Below are positions 31,171 through 39,630 of a stretch of 39,630 nt of DNA, in pieces (the stretch's first letter is position 1; each line of letters opens with the position of its first letter). Origin of the DNA: Desulfobacteraceae bacterium (GTDB lineage Bacteria; Desulfobacterota; Desulfobacteria; Desulfobacterales; Desulfosalsimonadaceae); assembly GCA_011389935.1 (NCBI GenBank), contig JAABTJ010000025.1, forward strand, positions 1-39,630. The letters are read 5' to 3'. The position numbers and the translations under genes are program-made. The notes beneath the pieces are model-generated. The model ran no database searches and was not told where the DNA came from. It saw nothing but the letters and a program-made list of their open reading frames with translations.

Positions 31171-31283
31171 ATTGGGCTCACACACATACGAAAACGATTT
31201 TTACGCAAAAGTCCCGGCGCAATGGCATCGCCATGACTTATCAGCAGTATGCATTGCATGCAAGCGTAAAATGGATGACGCCA

Positions 31284-32267
31284 TCAGCGATCGTTTTCCC
31301 GTTTTTCCTTGCGTTCGTAAGCATCGATGATTTTTTGCACCAGCTTGTGCCGGACCACGTCTTTTTTGGTAAAGTGGATAAAGGCGATATCCTGGATATC
31401 CCTGAGGAGATCGCTGGCTTCCAGAAGCCCGGAGGCCCTGCCCGCCGGCAGGTCGCTCTGGGTGACATCCCCGGTGATAACGGCCTTGGAATTGTATCCG
31501 ATCCGGGTTAAAAACATTTTCATCTGCTCGCTCGTCGAATTCTGCGCCTCGTCCAGGATGACAAAGGAATCGTTGAGGGTTCTCCCGCGCATGAAGGCCA
31601 AAGGGGCGACTTCAATAATGCCGTGCTCCATCATTGCCGAGGCCTTTTCGATTTTGATCATGTCGTGCAGGGCGTCGTAAAGCGGGCGCAGATACGGATT
31701 CACTTTTTCGGCCAGATCCCCGGGAAGAAACCCCAGGGCCTCCCCCGCCTCCACGGCCGGCCGGGTGAGAATGATGCGGTTGACCTGTTTTTTTGCCAGC
31801 GCGGATACGGCCATGGCCATGGCCAGATACGTTTTGCCGGTTCCCGCCGGCCCGATGCCGAAAACAATATCGAATTTCCGTATGGCGTCGATATAGGCCT
31901 TCTGCATGATGCTTTTCGGGGCGACTGTCTGGTTGTTGGCCTTGATATAAATGGTATCGAGAAATATGTGCTTGAGACTGGCGTGGCCGTCTCGGCTCAG
32001 GACATTGGCGGCATAATCCACGTCATTGGAATAGACCGGGTATCCTTCTTCGATGAGCTTGTAAAGCTGGTTCAGAATGTTTTCGGCAAGCGCCGCGGCG
32101 ATATTGTCCCCCTCGATGATCACACTGTTTCCCCGGGCATGGATTCGGGTGTCCGTGGCCGCGGCAATGCGCTGCAGGTTGTCGTTATGGGCCCCGAAAA
32201 GGGTCTTTACCAGCCCGTGGTCCGGGAAGGTCATTTCCGTCTGCGTATGTTCCTTGTACTCTGTCAT
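31284..32267 (-). CDS. phoH: PhoH-like ATPase
   Basis: Cytosolic ATPase of the PhoH/YbeZ family, 327 residues. Walker A is GPAGTGKTYLA, Walker B region is FVILDEAQN, and RLAxxV-like RPAVEAGEALGFLPGD is conserved. A small KH-like domain lies in the first 100 residues. YbeZ partners YbeY in RNA metabolism, which agrees with ybeY two genes downstream. AGGA 5 nt before ATG 32267 supports the start. About 110 nt separate it from pgpH and contain short palindromes but no clear terminator. Confidence 0.92.
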   Translation of the reverse strand: MTEYKEHTQTEMTFPDHGLVKTLFGAHNDNLQRIAAATDTRIHARGNSVIIEGDNIAAALAENILNQLYKLIEEGYPVYSNDVDYAANVLSRDGHASLKHIFLDTIYIKANNQTVAPKSIMQKAYIDAIRKFDIVFGIGPAGTGKTYLAMAMAVSALAKKQVNRIILTRPAVEAGEALGFLPGDLAEKVNPYLRPLYDALHDMIKIEKASAMMEHGIIEVAPLAFMRGRTLNDSFVILDEAQNSTSEQMKMFLTRIGYNSKAVITGDVTQSDLPAGRASGLLEASDLLRDIQDIAFIHFTKKDVVRHKLVQKIIDAYERKEKRENDR

Positions 32268-32323
32268 TTGATCCTGTCATCCCCCCTTTGAATCATATTG
32301 CTAAATATCATATCACTAAACGG

Positions 32324-32352
32324 TTGACGGATGTTTAACCGATTGATACATT
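32324..32352 (+). promoter_or_regulatory. Putative sigma-70 promoter of cvpA
   Basis: TTGACG (32324-32329), a 17-bp spacer and TACATT (32347-32352), upstream of cvpA in the AT-rich divergent region between phoH and cvpA. The predicted leader is about 74 nt. Confidence 0.5.
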
Positions 32353-32432
32353 TTAGAATATTTTTTGGTGGCCAATAATAAGCCCTGCCGGAGAATTGTC
32401 AACAGAAACCGGTCGGAAGTCGGGAGGGGAGT

Positions 32433-33044
32433 ATGAATCCATTTGATATGGTTGTCGTGGTAATCCTGGTTTATTTTTTGATCACCGGCCTGCTGCGGGG
32501 CAGCATCCGGGAGGTCACCTCGATCGCAGCGCTTCTGGGCGGCTTTTATTTTGCTTACCTTTATTATGAATCTTTTGCAACGGTTTTTTCTGCTTTCATC
32601 GAGGCCGCGTATATACGGGAAATCGCATCATTTGTCGTCCTTTTCGGGCTTTTCGCCATCGTTGTCATCCTGATCGGGACCCTCTTGCGGAGCCTTGTGA
32701 AGCTTGTGTTCCTTGGGTTCGCGGACCGCCTGCTGGGCGCCGTGATCGGGGGGATCAAGGCCATCATCGTCGTGTCCGTGCTTCATTTTCTGGCGCTGAC
32801 GTTTTTGCCTTCCGGCGGCGCCGCTGTCGTTGCCGAGTCCAGGATAGCCCCTGCCATGAACAGCGCCGCAGCGGCCATCGTCTACCTGGTGCCCGAGGAT
32901 TTCAAGCGGGATCTTGCGGCAAGGGCGCAGAAGCTCCGCTGGCAATGGGAAACCCGCCAGGCGGCGCCCTCCCGGGAAACAGAAGCGCCGGAAGCGGAGC
33001 CCCCACCGGAAAACCAGGCCGGGGAGGAGTCGCCGGAGCAATAA
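32433..33044 (+). CDS. cvpA: CvpA family membrane protein
   Basis: 203-residue inner-membrane protein with four predicted helices (about 5-22, 28-47, 63-88, 100-122) and the CvpA pattern (GLLRGSIREVTSIAALLGG, DRLLGAVIGGIKA). E. coli CvpA affects colicin V export and envelope stress; its biochemical role is unsettled. A hydrophilic tail rich in Glu, Pro and Ala (about 165-203) follows. GGGAGGGG precedes the ATG. It diverges from phoH and converges on the NUDIX gene, 46 nt apart, with no clear terminator. Confidence 0.88.
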   Translation: MNPFDMVVVVILVYFLITGLLRGSIREVTSIAALLGGFYFAYLYYESFATVFSAFIEAAYIREIASFVVLFGLFAIVVILIGTLLRSLVKLVFLGFADRLLGAVIGGIKAIIVVSVLHFLALTFLPSGGAAVVAESRIAPAMNSAAAAIVYLVPEDFKRDLAARAQKLRWQWETRQAAPSRETEAPEAEPPPENQAGEESPEQ

Positions 33045-33090
33045 ATCCGGTGTTCATCCGATTTTCCAGTTCGTCCCGCACTCATCCCCA

Positions 33091-33612
33091 TCAATCGCAC
33101 GGGGAAGGATCGTTCGCATAGGTGCAGTAATATATGTTTATGAAGCTTTGGTGGCTGGCAAAGGCGATCTCCGGCATTTCATCCCTGTCAAACCACCGCA
33201 CTTCGTCGGCGTCGTCTCCCGCAACAGGAGTGCCGGAGTACCGCCGCACCAGGAAACCGGTCATCAGGATGGTGTCATAAATGCGGCCCCGGTGGGTCGT
33301 CACCCCCAGCAGCATATCGATTTTTCCCTTGATGCCCGTTTCTTCCTCCAGTTCGCGCAAGCCGGCCTCTTCGGGCGTTTCCCCCAGCTCCATAAATCCG
33401 CCCGGAAGGCACCACCAGCCTTTTTTGGGGGGCACGCTCCGCTTTACCAGCAGAATCCGGTTGTCCCCGTCGATGGTTACCAGGCAGGCGGCCGGAACCG
33501 GGTTTTCATAAACAGGGGCGGCGCATGTTTCGCAATAGCGCCGTACCCGCCCCTCCGTGCATTTGTCAATAAGCCCGTTTCCGCAATGCGGGCAGTAGTG
33601 TTTGCGTTTCAT
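33091..33612 (-). CDS. NUDIX hydrolase with N-terminal zinc ribbon
   Basis: 173 residues. The N-terminal zinc ribbon has CPHCG and CETC (residues 7-33), followed by a NUDIX fold whose box reads [20 protein letters not shown] followed by ETGI, with all catalytic Glu residues present. It hydrolyses a nucleoside diphosphate linked to another moiety; ADP-ribose or NADH-type substrates are possible, but the specificity is not decided by sequence. The NudC SQPWPFPxS motif is absent, so NADH/deNADding is less likely. The start at 33612 directly abuts the stop of the aldolase gene (no intergenic base), so the two are cotranscribed. Confidence 0.88.
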   Translation of the reverse strand: MKRKHYCPHCGNGLIDKCTEGRVRRYCETCAAPVYENPVPAACLVTIDGDNRILLVKRSVPPKKGWWCLPGGFMELGETPEEAGLRELEEETGIKGKIDMLLGVTTHRGRIYDTILMTGFLVRRYSGTPVAGDDADEVRWFDRDEMPEIAFASHQSFINIYYCTYANDPSPCD

Positions 33613-34899
33613 TCAGTCTTCGAAGTCGCCTTCCTCCCCGCGGTCCCGCACGATCGCTTCCCCTTTTTCCCGGATTTTTTCGGGGGTCCAGTCCTCCGGG
33701 GTCTCTATGGGTTCGGCCCTGGGGCCGGGATCGTGGCCGCCGGCCTCGAGGATGGCCTCCACGACGAGCGGGGCCGTGTCCTTGCAGTTAAAGACGTTTA
33801 CCAGCATGTCATGGGTGAAGTTCTCCACGCGCCTGCACATCCGGTCCCGGATGTTCCGGTCCAGCCCCATGAGGGTCGTCTCAAAGGGGAGGTTCAGCTT
33901 TTTGTAGTCCCCCTTCTTGAGCCCCTTTTCCCGTGCGTAGGCCGTCAGTTTTTCCCATGCCGCTTCGGTAAGCCCCTCATCGGCCAGTTTAATGAACTCG
34001 CCGTTTTCATCGAGCTGGGCGTTTCCGTAGTCGTTGACCTTGAGTCCCCACGCCAGCATCTGCAGCGCGGTGGCCACGTTCGCCTTGGTGGTGCGGGTTT
34101 TTTCCCGGATCTGGACCAGTTTTTCCGAAGAGTTGCCGGAAGTGCCGTGCTGGGCGCCCGAGACGTTGTACGGGGAAAGGGCTTCGTGGATCCGCGCGGT
34201 AAGATCGATCTGGATCCCTTCGGAGCCGGATTCGATGCCGTGGGTGGTGCCGTTGTTGAGCGCGATCCAGTCCGGAAAAATGGAGTGGGCGTTGAGCCCC
34301 TGCACCAGAAAGAGGGCCTCTTCCGGCGTGGAAAGGCCGCTGGCCCCCTTGATCTCTCCGACTTCCGTCTCGAATCCGGCCCAGTCGGGCACGTATTTAT
34401 ACAACTCGATGCTGGCGAGCAGGTTGTCCGCATCCGGCAGGTGCGAGGCGTCGATGGATGTCGAGGTCATGCCGGCATCGAAAATGGACGGGATCAATGT
34501 CCGGGCGCTTTCGATGTCCTCGGGCTTTTTGATGCCGTAGTGGTCCGCGTGAACGGCCACCGGCACGGTGATGCCCAGTTCGTTGCAGAGCGTGTCCACG
34601 TAGCGCGCCAGGTTCCAGTAGTTGATGGCGCAGTAATCGGATTCGGATTTCGCGATTTCGATGATGATCGCCGCGTTGGCCCGCTGCGCCGCCATCAGGG
34701 CGCCGCGGATCACGAAGTAGTTGCGGCCGTTTGCGGCCATTGCAATGGCGCGGCCCTTCGTGCGCATGGCCTTGTCGATGTATTTGCCGCTGACGATGAG
34801 CGCCTTCGAGTTCGGAAAAAGCGTCGCGATATTGGGCGGCCTTCCGATGTGGAGCGCTTCGTCAAAAGTCTTTTGATACTCGGACGGGTTCAGCGTCAT
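33613..34899 (-). CDS. Class II fructose-bisphosphate aldolase family protein
   Basis: 428 residues, somewhat longer than typical class II aldolases (about 350). Zinc-site and substrate motifs are in place: VHADHYG (His ligand), SIDASHL, ETEVGEIKG (Glu), NNGTTHG (His ligand) and GAQHGTSG (His ligand). It likely cleaves or forms fructose-1,6-bisphosphate in glycolysis or gluconeogenesis; a related ketose-bisphosphate substrate cannot be excluded. ATG 34899 is chosen because AAAGGGGG lies about 6 nt upstream; the seven extra residues of the longer frame would include the ribosome-binding site. The C-terminal 35 residues are very acidic. It is the first gene of a pair with the NUDIX hydrolase. 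Confidence 0.87.
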   Translation of the reverse strand: MTLNPSEYQKTFDEALHIGRPPNIATLFPNSKALIVSGKYIDKAMRTKGRAIAMAANGRNYFVIRGALMAAQRANAAIIIEIAKSESDYCAINYWNLARYVDTLCNELGITVPVAVHADHYGIKKPEDIESARTLIPSIFDAGMTSTSIDASHLPDADNLLASIELYKYVPDWAGFETEVGEIKGASGLSTPEEALFLVQGLNAHSIFPDWIALNNGTTHGIESGSEGIQIDLTARIHEALSPYNVSGAQHGTSGNSSEKLVQIREKTRTTKANVATALQMLAWGLKVNDYGNAQLDENGEFIKLADEGLTEAAWEKLTAYAREKGLKKGDYKKLNLPFETTLMGLDRNIRDRMCRRVENFTHDMLVNVFNCKDTAPLVVEAILEAGGHDPGPRAEPIETPEDWTPEKIREKGEAIVRDRGEEGDFED

Positions 34900-34943
34900 G
34901 ATCAACCCCCTTTCCCGCATTGAATTTGTGTGAAAATGAATAC

Positions 34944-35037
34944 AGATGGACTCGTAAAAAGTCGATTTTCAGATGGCTCCGGTTTACATTTCACCTCCGC
35001 CTTGATCTTGAACCAAAATCTCTTTTTTGAGATGGCT
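34944..35037 (-). mobile_element. Degenerate palindromic element, copy 4 (relic)
   Basis: GATGGACTCGTAAAAAGTCG and the following ATTTTCAGATGGC match the right end of copy 2b; CGCCTTGATCTTGAAC (34999-35014) matches an inner part of the family but in the other orientation, and the far end has decayed. No convincing target duplication remains. It fills the space between the DUF2007-like gene and the aldolase gene. Confidence 0.55.
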
Positions 35038-35046
35038 TGTAGGTCC

Positions 35047-35316
35047 TTATTCCGGCTCCCCCGACGGCATGGGGGCCTCTTTGCGAAGATCGGAAACGAT
35101 TTCGAGAATTTCATTTTTGTAGGATGCCGGCGCCATGATTTTGCCCCAGCCTTTCTGGGTCTGGTACAGTCCGTCAAATGCCGTGTCCTGAAAGGAAAGG
35201 ATCTCGTGCGGAATGTCCCGCTCCTGCAAAACAGAGGAAACCAGTTGGGCCTCTATTGCATTTTCAACAATGGCGATTTTTTTGTATTCCAAACGGTTCT
35301 GGCTTGACTCGTTCAT
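35047..35316 (-). CDS. Small DUF2007-like protein
   Basis: 89 residues, soluble. The middle part (KKIAIVENAIEAQLVSSVLQ, then ERDIPHEI) has the alternating pattern of the DUF2007 putative signal-transducing domain, a ferredoxin-like fold of unknown function. ATG 35316 is chosen because AAAGGAG sits 7-8 nt upstream and the domain follows; the longer frame to 35412 adds residues without support. A promoter candidate lies at 35429-35458. It lies upstream of the aldolase-NUDIX pair but is separated from it by the decayed element. Confidence 0.7.
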   Translation of the reverse strand: MNESSQNRLEYKKIAIVENAIEAQLVSSVLQERDIPHEILSFQDTAFDGLYQTQKGWGKIMAPASYKNEILEIVSDLRKEAPMPSGEPE

Positions 35317-35428
35317 CCGCCGACTCCTTTCCGGGTCCTTCGTGGGTCCTATATTGCCGCGCCGGGCGAACAAAAACGGCCCGTGAAAAAAACATAAGCG
35401 GCTTTCCGCCAAATTGCCAACAGGGTGG

Positions 35429-35458
35429 ATAGTAGGGGGCAGACGGCAAAACTGTCAA
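35429..35458 (-). promoter_or_regulatory. Sigma-70 promoter candidate of the DUF2007-like gene
   Basis: On the minus strand a perfect TTGACA (35453-35458), an 18-bp spacer and TACTAT (35429-35434). It lies just after the helicase stop codon; the predicted leader is about 105 nt. Confidence 0.5.
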
Positions 35459-35480
35459 GAAAAAGCTTTGCCGCCCCTTT

Positions 35481-37739
35481 TCATCGCCCAAGGTACGCGG
35501 CCGCGTATTGCAGCAGGTCGTAGCCGTATTTTCCAGACAACGATTCATGCACGGGTTTTAAAAAGGGGGTGTCCAGTTGTTCAAAGGCCCGAACGATCTC
35601 TCCCAGCGCGTCTTTTGGCACCAGTTGGCCGATGTCGACTTCCCCCTGCCGGATCCAGTGGGCCATGTGCCCCTGGATGGTGCGAACGTGCAGGGATCTT
35701 TCGGCCGCGATCTCCCCGATGGTTTTCCCCTGTCTGAACATCTGCAGGCTCTGTATTTTCGTGTCGGTTTTGGGTTTTTTACCGGCCGGTTTCGGCCGAT
35801 CGGCTTGCCCGGGTCTGGGTTTTTCCGCGGTTTTCTTTTTTCCGGCCCCCTGGGGGGCGCTTGGCGCTTCCCGGTGGGGCCGGGGCGGGCGCTCCAGGTC
35901 GGATCGGTTCAGTTCCGCATCCGCCCGGAACGCTTTTACAAGGGCCATTGCCTTGTAGATTTTCTGCATCTGCCCGTAAAACTGCGTTTCAAGGTGCTCG
36001 ATTTCCCGGATATACTGTTTGACGCCTTTTTTTTCCTTTTTCAGCAAAGCGCCGTGATTCCCGATCCGCTGGGTAAAATCGGCAAATACCGGTTCAAAGT
36101 AGTGCCGGGCCGCGTGGATCCGCTCGCGAAGGTGGGCCATGTTGTCGTCCGGCGGCGCGCCGAGAATCCGGGCGAGCTCCCGTAAAAACTTGTCGCCCAC
36201 CGATTTTACCGGGCGGAAATCCGCCAGAAGCGCCTGCGCCCACGGCAGGTGGGCCTGCTTTTTGGAATGGGCGGCATCCCGGGTATAGGAGCGCAGGTGA
36301 TAGTCGATCTCCGTCAGCAGGGCGCTGAAATCAAAGGCGTTTTTTACGGTTTCGTCCAGAAATGCAAGGGTAGCGGCCGCAAGGGACGCGTCCAGGTCTT
36401 TTTCCGCAATCCGTTGGCGGGAGAATTCTTCCAGGGCCGGTTCGCGCGGCATATCCCGCCGTCGGAAGGGGGATGTCAGGACCAGGCCGTCAAGCGAGGT
36501 GAGCCGGGACAGGGCGACGTAGACCTGCCCGGCGGCAAAGGCCTGGGACACGTCGATAACGGCCTTGTCAAAGGTCAGTCCCTGGCTTTTATGGATCGTG
36601 ATCGCCCATGCGAGTTTCAGGGGAAAGTGGGCAAAGGTGCCGATGATCTTCTCCTCGATCTCGCCGGTTTGGGCATTCAACGTGTAGCGCTTGTTCTCCC
36701 AGGTATGCGATTCGACCCATACCGGCGGGCTGCCGTCGGGAAATGCCACCTTGATGCCGCCGGTTTCCAGCTTCTCGATTCTGCCGATTTTTCCGTTGAA
36801 AAACCGCTGCTCCCCGGAGGTGTCGTTCTTGATGAACATCACCTGGGCGCCTGTTTTCAGCTCCAGCACCGGGGGTACCGGGTATACGTGCGCATCAAAC
36901 GTACCCGCAACCTCGGCGCTGAAGCGGAAGGGCTCTCCGGGAAGCTTTTCCAGTTCGCTGCGGTTGATCCGGTCCGCCTTGCGGTTGTGCGTGGTCAGAT
37001 ACACGTACCCGTCGCCGGGGGACGCCTTGAATCCGGGATTGCAGCACCGGTTCAGCACCTCGATATCCCCGGGAGACATTTGATTGTCGCGCAGGTTGTT
37101 CAGCACCGAGATGAATCGCTCATCCGTCTGCCGGTAGATGTGGTCCAGTTCGAGATACACCGGCTGTTGCTCCCGCAGCGCGCGGGCGCCGAAGAAAAAC
37201 AGCGTGGGGTAATATTGCCGCAGAGCCTCCCATTCGGCCCCTTTCACCACCGGCGGCAGCTGCTGGAGATCGCCGATAAAAAGGATCTGCACCCCGCCGA
37301 AGGGGGCGTGCCGGCGGCGCCGGACATTTCGCAGCACGGTATCGATGGCATCGAGAAGGTCGGCGCGGAGCATGCTTACCTCATCGATGATCAGCAGTTC
37401 CATTTTGCGGAGCAGGTTCCGCTTGGCGGTATGCATTTTCAGGTTCCGCATCAGGGAGACGGGGGTGTTGCGCTCGAAATCGTCGGCAATATCGCCGGGA
37501 ACCTGCTCCGAGGGGAAAAACGCGCCGAACGGGAGCTGGAACAGGGAGTGCAGGGTGACCCCCCCGGCATTGATGGCGGCAATGCCCGTGGGGGCTGCCA
37601 CAATGCACTCTTTGTGGGTGCGCACGCTGATGTCCTGGAGAAACGTCGTTTTCCCGGTGCCGGCCCGTCCCGTAAGAAAAACATGGCGGCTGGTGCTGTT
37701 GATGAATTTTGATGCCAGCGCGGCGGTGTTGTCAGTCAT
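35481..37739 (-). CDS. Pif1-like AAA helicase with C-terminal helix-turn-helix domain
   Basis: 752-residue cytoplasmic superfamily 1B helicase of the Pif1/RecD-like type. Motifs in order: GRAGTGKTT (Walker A), APTGIAAINAGGVTLHS (Ia), LLIIDEVSML (Walker B), GDLQQLPPV, THNRKADRIN, AITIHKSQGLTFD and YVALSRLTSLDGL. A Lys/Pro-rich linker (about 600-665) is followed by a C-terminal HTH domain (QMFRQGKTIGEIAAERSLHVRTIQGHMAHWI) of the HTH_40 kind found at the end of some RecQ and helicase proteins. It probably unwinds DNA at forks, R-loops or G-quadruplexes; the cellular role is inferred from the family. The start at 37739 is the first ATG before the conserved core. No partner genes are adjacent. Confidence 0.88.
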   Translation of the reverse strand: MTDNTAALASKFINSTSRHVFLTGRAGTGKTTFLQDISVRTHKECIVAAPTGIAAINAGGVTLHSLFQLPFGAFFPSEQVPGDIADDFERNTPVSLMRNLKMHTAKRNLLRKMELLIIDEVSMLRADLLDAIDTVLRNVRRRRHAPFGGVQILFIGDLQQLPPVVKGAEWEALRQYYPTLFFFGARALREQQPVYLELDHIYRQTDERFISVLNNLRDNQMSPGDIEVLNRCCNPGFKASPGDGYVYLTTHNRKADRINRSELEKLPGEPFRFSAEVAGTFDAHVYPVPPVLELKTGAQVMFIKNDTSGEQRFFNGKIGRIEKLETGGIKVAFPDGSPPVWVESHTWENKRYTLNAQTGEIEEKIIGTFAHFPLKLAWAITIHKSQGLTFDKAVIDVSQAFAAGQVYVALSRLTSLDGLVLTSPFRRRDMPREPALEEFSRQRIAEKDLDASLAAATLAFLDETVKNAFDFSALLTEIDYHLRSYTRDAAHSKKQAHLPWAQALLADFRPVKSVGDKFLRELARILGAPPDDNMAHLRERIHAARHYFEPVFADFTQRIGNHGALLKKEKKGVKQYIREIEHLETQFYGQMQKIYKAMALVKAFRADAELNRSDLERPPRPHREAPSAPQGAGKKKTAEKPRPGQADRPKPAGKKPKTDTKIQSLQMFRQGKTIGEIAAERSLHVRTIQGHMAHWIRQGEVDIGQLVPKDALGEIVRAFEQLDTPFLKPVHESLSGKYGYDLLQYAAAYLGR

Positions 37740-37856
37740 GGCTCAATCAAAAAACGAAAGGGAGAGGGTAAAAACACATCCGCCCCCCCTTTTTTTTGTT
37801 TCGGGTTTCTGGTATTTGAAAAAGCAAAATCACTTTTCTTTACTGCAAGGGCGTTT

Positions 37857-38297
37857 ATGCAGATACAATATCTCTGGGTCATTGAAGCCCCTTTTTACTT
37901 TCTGGACAAATTTTGTCTGCATGTCGGTTTGGAACGCGACAGTGCCGTCCCCCTGGTCTTTACCCTGCAGCCGGACCGGTTTGCAGACGCCCGGCTGGTC
38001 TATCCCGGCGCCAAATGCCCGCTTCCCGAGGCATGGCTCAAGGTGTTCGCCCTTTTATATCTGCACAATATTTCCTTCAGGATTTACCAGGCCACCGGCC
38101 GGGAGGACCACCTGACCTCCCTGACCCTGCTCGAGCCCGCCATAGACAATGAGTTGAGCGATATACTGGGCTTTGCGGCCCGGGAAAAGATTGCCCAGCT
38201 GCAACACTATAAACAGATGCTTCGCCGGGTATTCGCCCTGCTGGAGAATATGCGCAGCGACGGGGAAGGCGAAGGGTTCGGAAGGCGGGGCGGTTAG
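37857..38297 (+). CDS. Protein of unknown function, 146 residues
   Basis: I do not recognise a family. It begins MQIQYLWVIEAPFYFLDKFC, is rich in Leu and Phe, and has no clear transmembrane helix or signal peptide. A predicted helical C-terminal half (EKIAQLQHYKQMLRRVFALL) ends in a Gly/Arg-rich tail. AAGGG 5 nt before ATG 37857 supports translation. It diverges from the helicase gene and its stop overlaps the end of the WecA-like gene by 4 nt on the opposite strand. Codon use looks like that of its neighbours. Confidence 0.6.
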   Translation: MQIQYLWVIEAPFYFLDKFCLHVGLERDSAVPLVFTLQPDRFADARLVYPGAKCPLPEAWLKVFALLYLHNISFRIYQATGREDHLTSLTLLEPAIDNELSDILGFAAREKIAQLQHYKQMLRRVFALLENMRSDGEGEGFGRRGG

Positions 38298-39630
38298 AAA
38301 ACGGTTCCGTTTTGCCGCTGCGCCTCCTCGGCCTGCCACTGCCGATGCGTTTGCAGCTTCAGATTTCTGGATATGGACCTTCGCATATGCTCGATCCGGG
38401 TCAGCGTATAGTGGTTGATGGGCGAGCGGGAGAGGTCCTTGATCAGCAGGATTTCTCCAAGGTGGCAATGTTCCATGTGCAGGGGCAGCTCCAGCTTGAA
38501 CAGGTTCCGGTTCTCCATAGACGCGTCCGGCCGGAATCCGTTTTGCGCCCAGCTTTTTTTCAGGCACAGGTGATCGGGTGCGCCCGTTTTCGGCCGCCCG
38601 GCATTTTTTCCAATTCGCCCGCAGTCCAGGTTGATCTCGGCGAAATCCATGTCAAGCTCCTTCATGGCCCGGCAGATGTTTTCCCATAGCTTCCCCAGAT
38701 CTTCCGATTCGGTGAGCGCTACCTGCAAATTCAAAAAGCGCCGCCGGTCTTTTGCTACGCCGGTGACAAAGGAGAAGTCCCCCAGCCAGCTGCTGAACTT
38801 TTCCCTGTCGATGTAGTTGAAGTAGCCCATCACCTTGAGGAATACGAACATCAGCACCCCCACGCCCAGGATCAGCAGAAACAGGCCGAATTTTTCGATC
38901 TTTATGTTGATGAGGATAAGGGCGTACAGACCTAAAATCAGCGTCAGGCAGTAAAGGATGAACACTGCCTTGCCGCTGGAAAAGCCGATTTTCAGCAGAT
39001 GATGGTGGATATGGCCGCGGTCCGCATGAATGGGGTTCCGGGCCAGGATGATTCTACGGATGGGGGAGAATATCGCTTCAAACACCGGCAGCCCCAGGGC
39101 CAGCAGGGGAATGACCAGGGCGGCACCCACCTGCCCCTTGACCGATCCCATGACCGAAAAAGCGGCCACGCAATAGCCGAGAAAATAACTGCCGCTGTCC
39201 CCCAGGAAAATCTTGCCCTTTTTCTTGAAATTGTAGGGGAGAAATCCGGCCACCGATCCGCCGAGAAGGGCGAAAAACAACGCCAGGGAATAATTTTTTG
39301 TCAGCATCAAGAATACGACCATGACCATGCAGGTGAAAAGGGTGATGCCAGCTGCAAGGCCGTCGAGTCCGTCTACGAGGTTTACGGCGTTGATGATCAG
39401 AACAAACCAGAAAACGGTCAGGGGAAGGTTGAGCCATACGTTGCTGGAGATGTCCAGGTTGAAGGGAAGGGCGATGAAGGTGCTGATCACGAGCCCGCCG
39501 GCATACGCAGCCAGTGCCGCCAGTATCTGGAACCCCAGCTTAGAGACGGGCGAAAGCCGGTACACATCATCTGCAAAGCCGCTCCCGAAGCAGATCAGTG
39601 CGCCGGCCAGGAAGAAGACCAGGGTGTTTT
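38294..39630 (-). CDS. WecA/MraY-family undecaprenyl-phosphate sugar-1-phosphate transferase, 5' part outside window
   Basis: Integral membrane enzyme that loads a sugar-1-phosphate, probably GlcNAc-1-P, onto undecaprenyl phosphate to start O-antigen or other glycan synthesis. The frame stays open to the right edge, so the true start lies outside; GTG 39565 is an internal Val in ADDVYRLSP. Signature motifs: the DD of ADD near the edge, NAVNLVDGLDGLAAG, GDSGSYFLG and HADRGHIHHHLL. At least seven hydrophobic segments are seen. After the last one comes an unusual cytoplasmic extension of about 170 residues (from about YFNYIDREKFSSW) that looks like a decayed GAF-type domain and is absent from typical WecA. 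Family is certain; the exact sugar is not. Confidence 0.88.
   Translation of the reverse strand, partial: NTLVFFLAGALICFGSGFADDVYRLSPVSKLGFQILAALAAYAGGLVISTFIALPFNLDISSNVWLNLPLTVFWFVLIINAVNLVDGLDGLAAGITLFTCMVMVVFLMLTKNYSLALFFALLGGSVAGFLPYNFKKKGKIFLGDSGSYFLGYCVAAFSVMGSVKGQVGAALVIPLLALGLPVFEAIFSPIRRIILARNPIHADRGHIHHHLLKIGFSSGKAVFILYCLTLILGLYALILINIKIEKFGLFLLILGVGVLMFVFLKVMGYFNYIDREKFSSWLGDFSFVTGVAKDRRRFLNLQVALTESEDLGKLWENICRAMKELDMDFAEINLDCGRIGKNAGRPKTGAPDHLCLKKSWAQNGFRPDASMENRNLFKLELPLHMEHCHLGEILLIKDLSRSPINHYTLTRIEHMRRSISRNLKLQTHRQWQAEEAQRQNGTVF

Noticed and set aside
32914..34923. A 669-codon open frame on the plus strand opposite the NUDIX and aldolase genes
   Set aside because: It is a shadow of two well-conserved genes on the other strand; its translation shows no motif and is rich in residues produced by antisense reading of GC-rich codons.
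37816..37844. TTGAAA-17-TTTACT as promoter of the unknown gene at 37857
   Set aside because: Transcription would start near 37851, inside the ribosome-binding site, leaving no usable leader.

Overview
The window reads as chromosomal DNA of a Gram-negative, GC-rich (high-50s percent by eye) anaerobe, most likely a Desulfobacterota sulfate reducer of the Desulfobacterales type. The signs are outer-membrane genes (lnt, a TolC-family channel), selenocysteine machinery (selA), a fused cobA-hemD next to hemC, and short palindromic intergenic elements of a kind I associate with that group. The taxonomy is inference. Almost everything is housekeeping. I see no rRNA, tRNA, CRISPR, prophage or transposase gene. 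LAYOUT. 1-7063, plus strand: lnt, prfB (RF2, needing a programmed +1 frameshift), a thiE-thiL fusion and a PPC-domain gene are tightly packed; after a pair of mobile palindromic elements come manC and an Hpt gene. 7073-12275: a kinase-like gene (minus) diverges from an FHA gene and a hybrid histidine kinase (plus); their upstream region holds two face-to-face promoters sharing a TTGAC..GTCAA core, followed by two more elements. 12333-23154, minus strand: TolC family; an overlapping operon of M20-like protein, gpgS and moaA; fmdB-like, hemC and cobA-hemD; a GGDEF-remnant/TPR protein; selA. pyrF (23471-24190, plus) stands alone. 24187-32267, minus strand: phoH, pgpH, ybeY, pdxJ, nnr, tsaE, lysC and an unlisted 31-residue membrane ORF. 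32433-39630: cvpA (plus), then class II aldolase, NUDIX, DUF2007-like and Pif1-like helicase genes (minus), an unknown 146-residue gene (plus), and a WecA/MraY-family transferase running off the right edge (minus). HOW GENES WORK TOGETHER. lnt and a WecA-like transferase serve the envelope, and manC probably supplies GDP-mannose for glycans. hemC and cobA-hemD make the siroheme precursor. phoH-pgpH-ybeY is a widely conserved RNA/cyclic-dinucleotide set. Hpt, kinase-like protein, FHA protein and hybrid histidine kinase look like one phospho-signalling module. MOST NOTABLE. (1) A family of about 155-bp palindromic elements with roughly 20-bp terminal inverted repeats and directly visible 4-bp target duplications (TAAT, AGTT, AAGA); at two loci a second element sits exactly in the target duplication of the first. 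(2) The kinase-like/FHA/hybrid-kinase locus with a shared divergent promoter. (3) Enzymes that kept the fold but lost key residues: ManC isomerase domain, M20-like protein, GGDEF remnant. (4) Overlapping or hidden coding: the RF2 frameshift, a 101-nt pgpH/ybeY overlap and the small membrane ORF after lysC.
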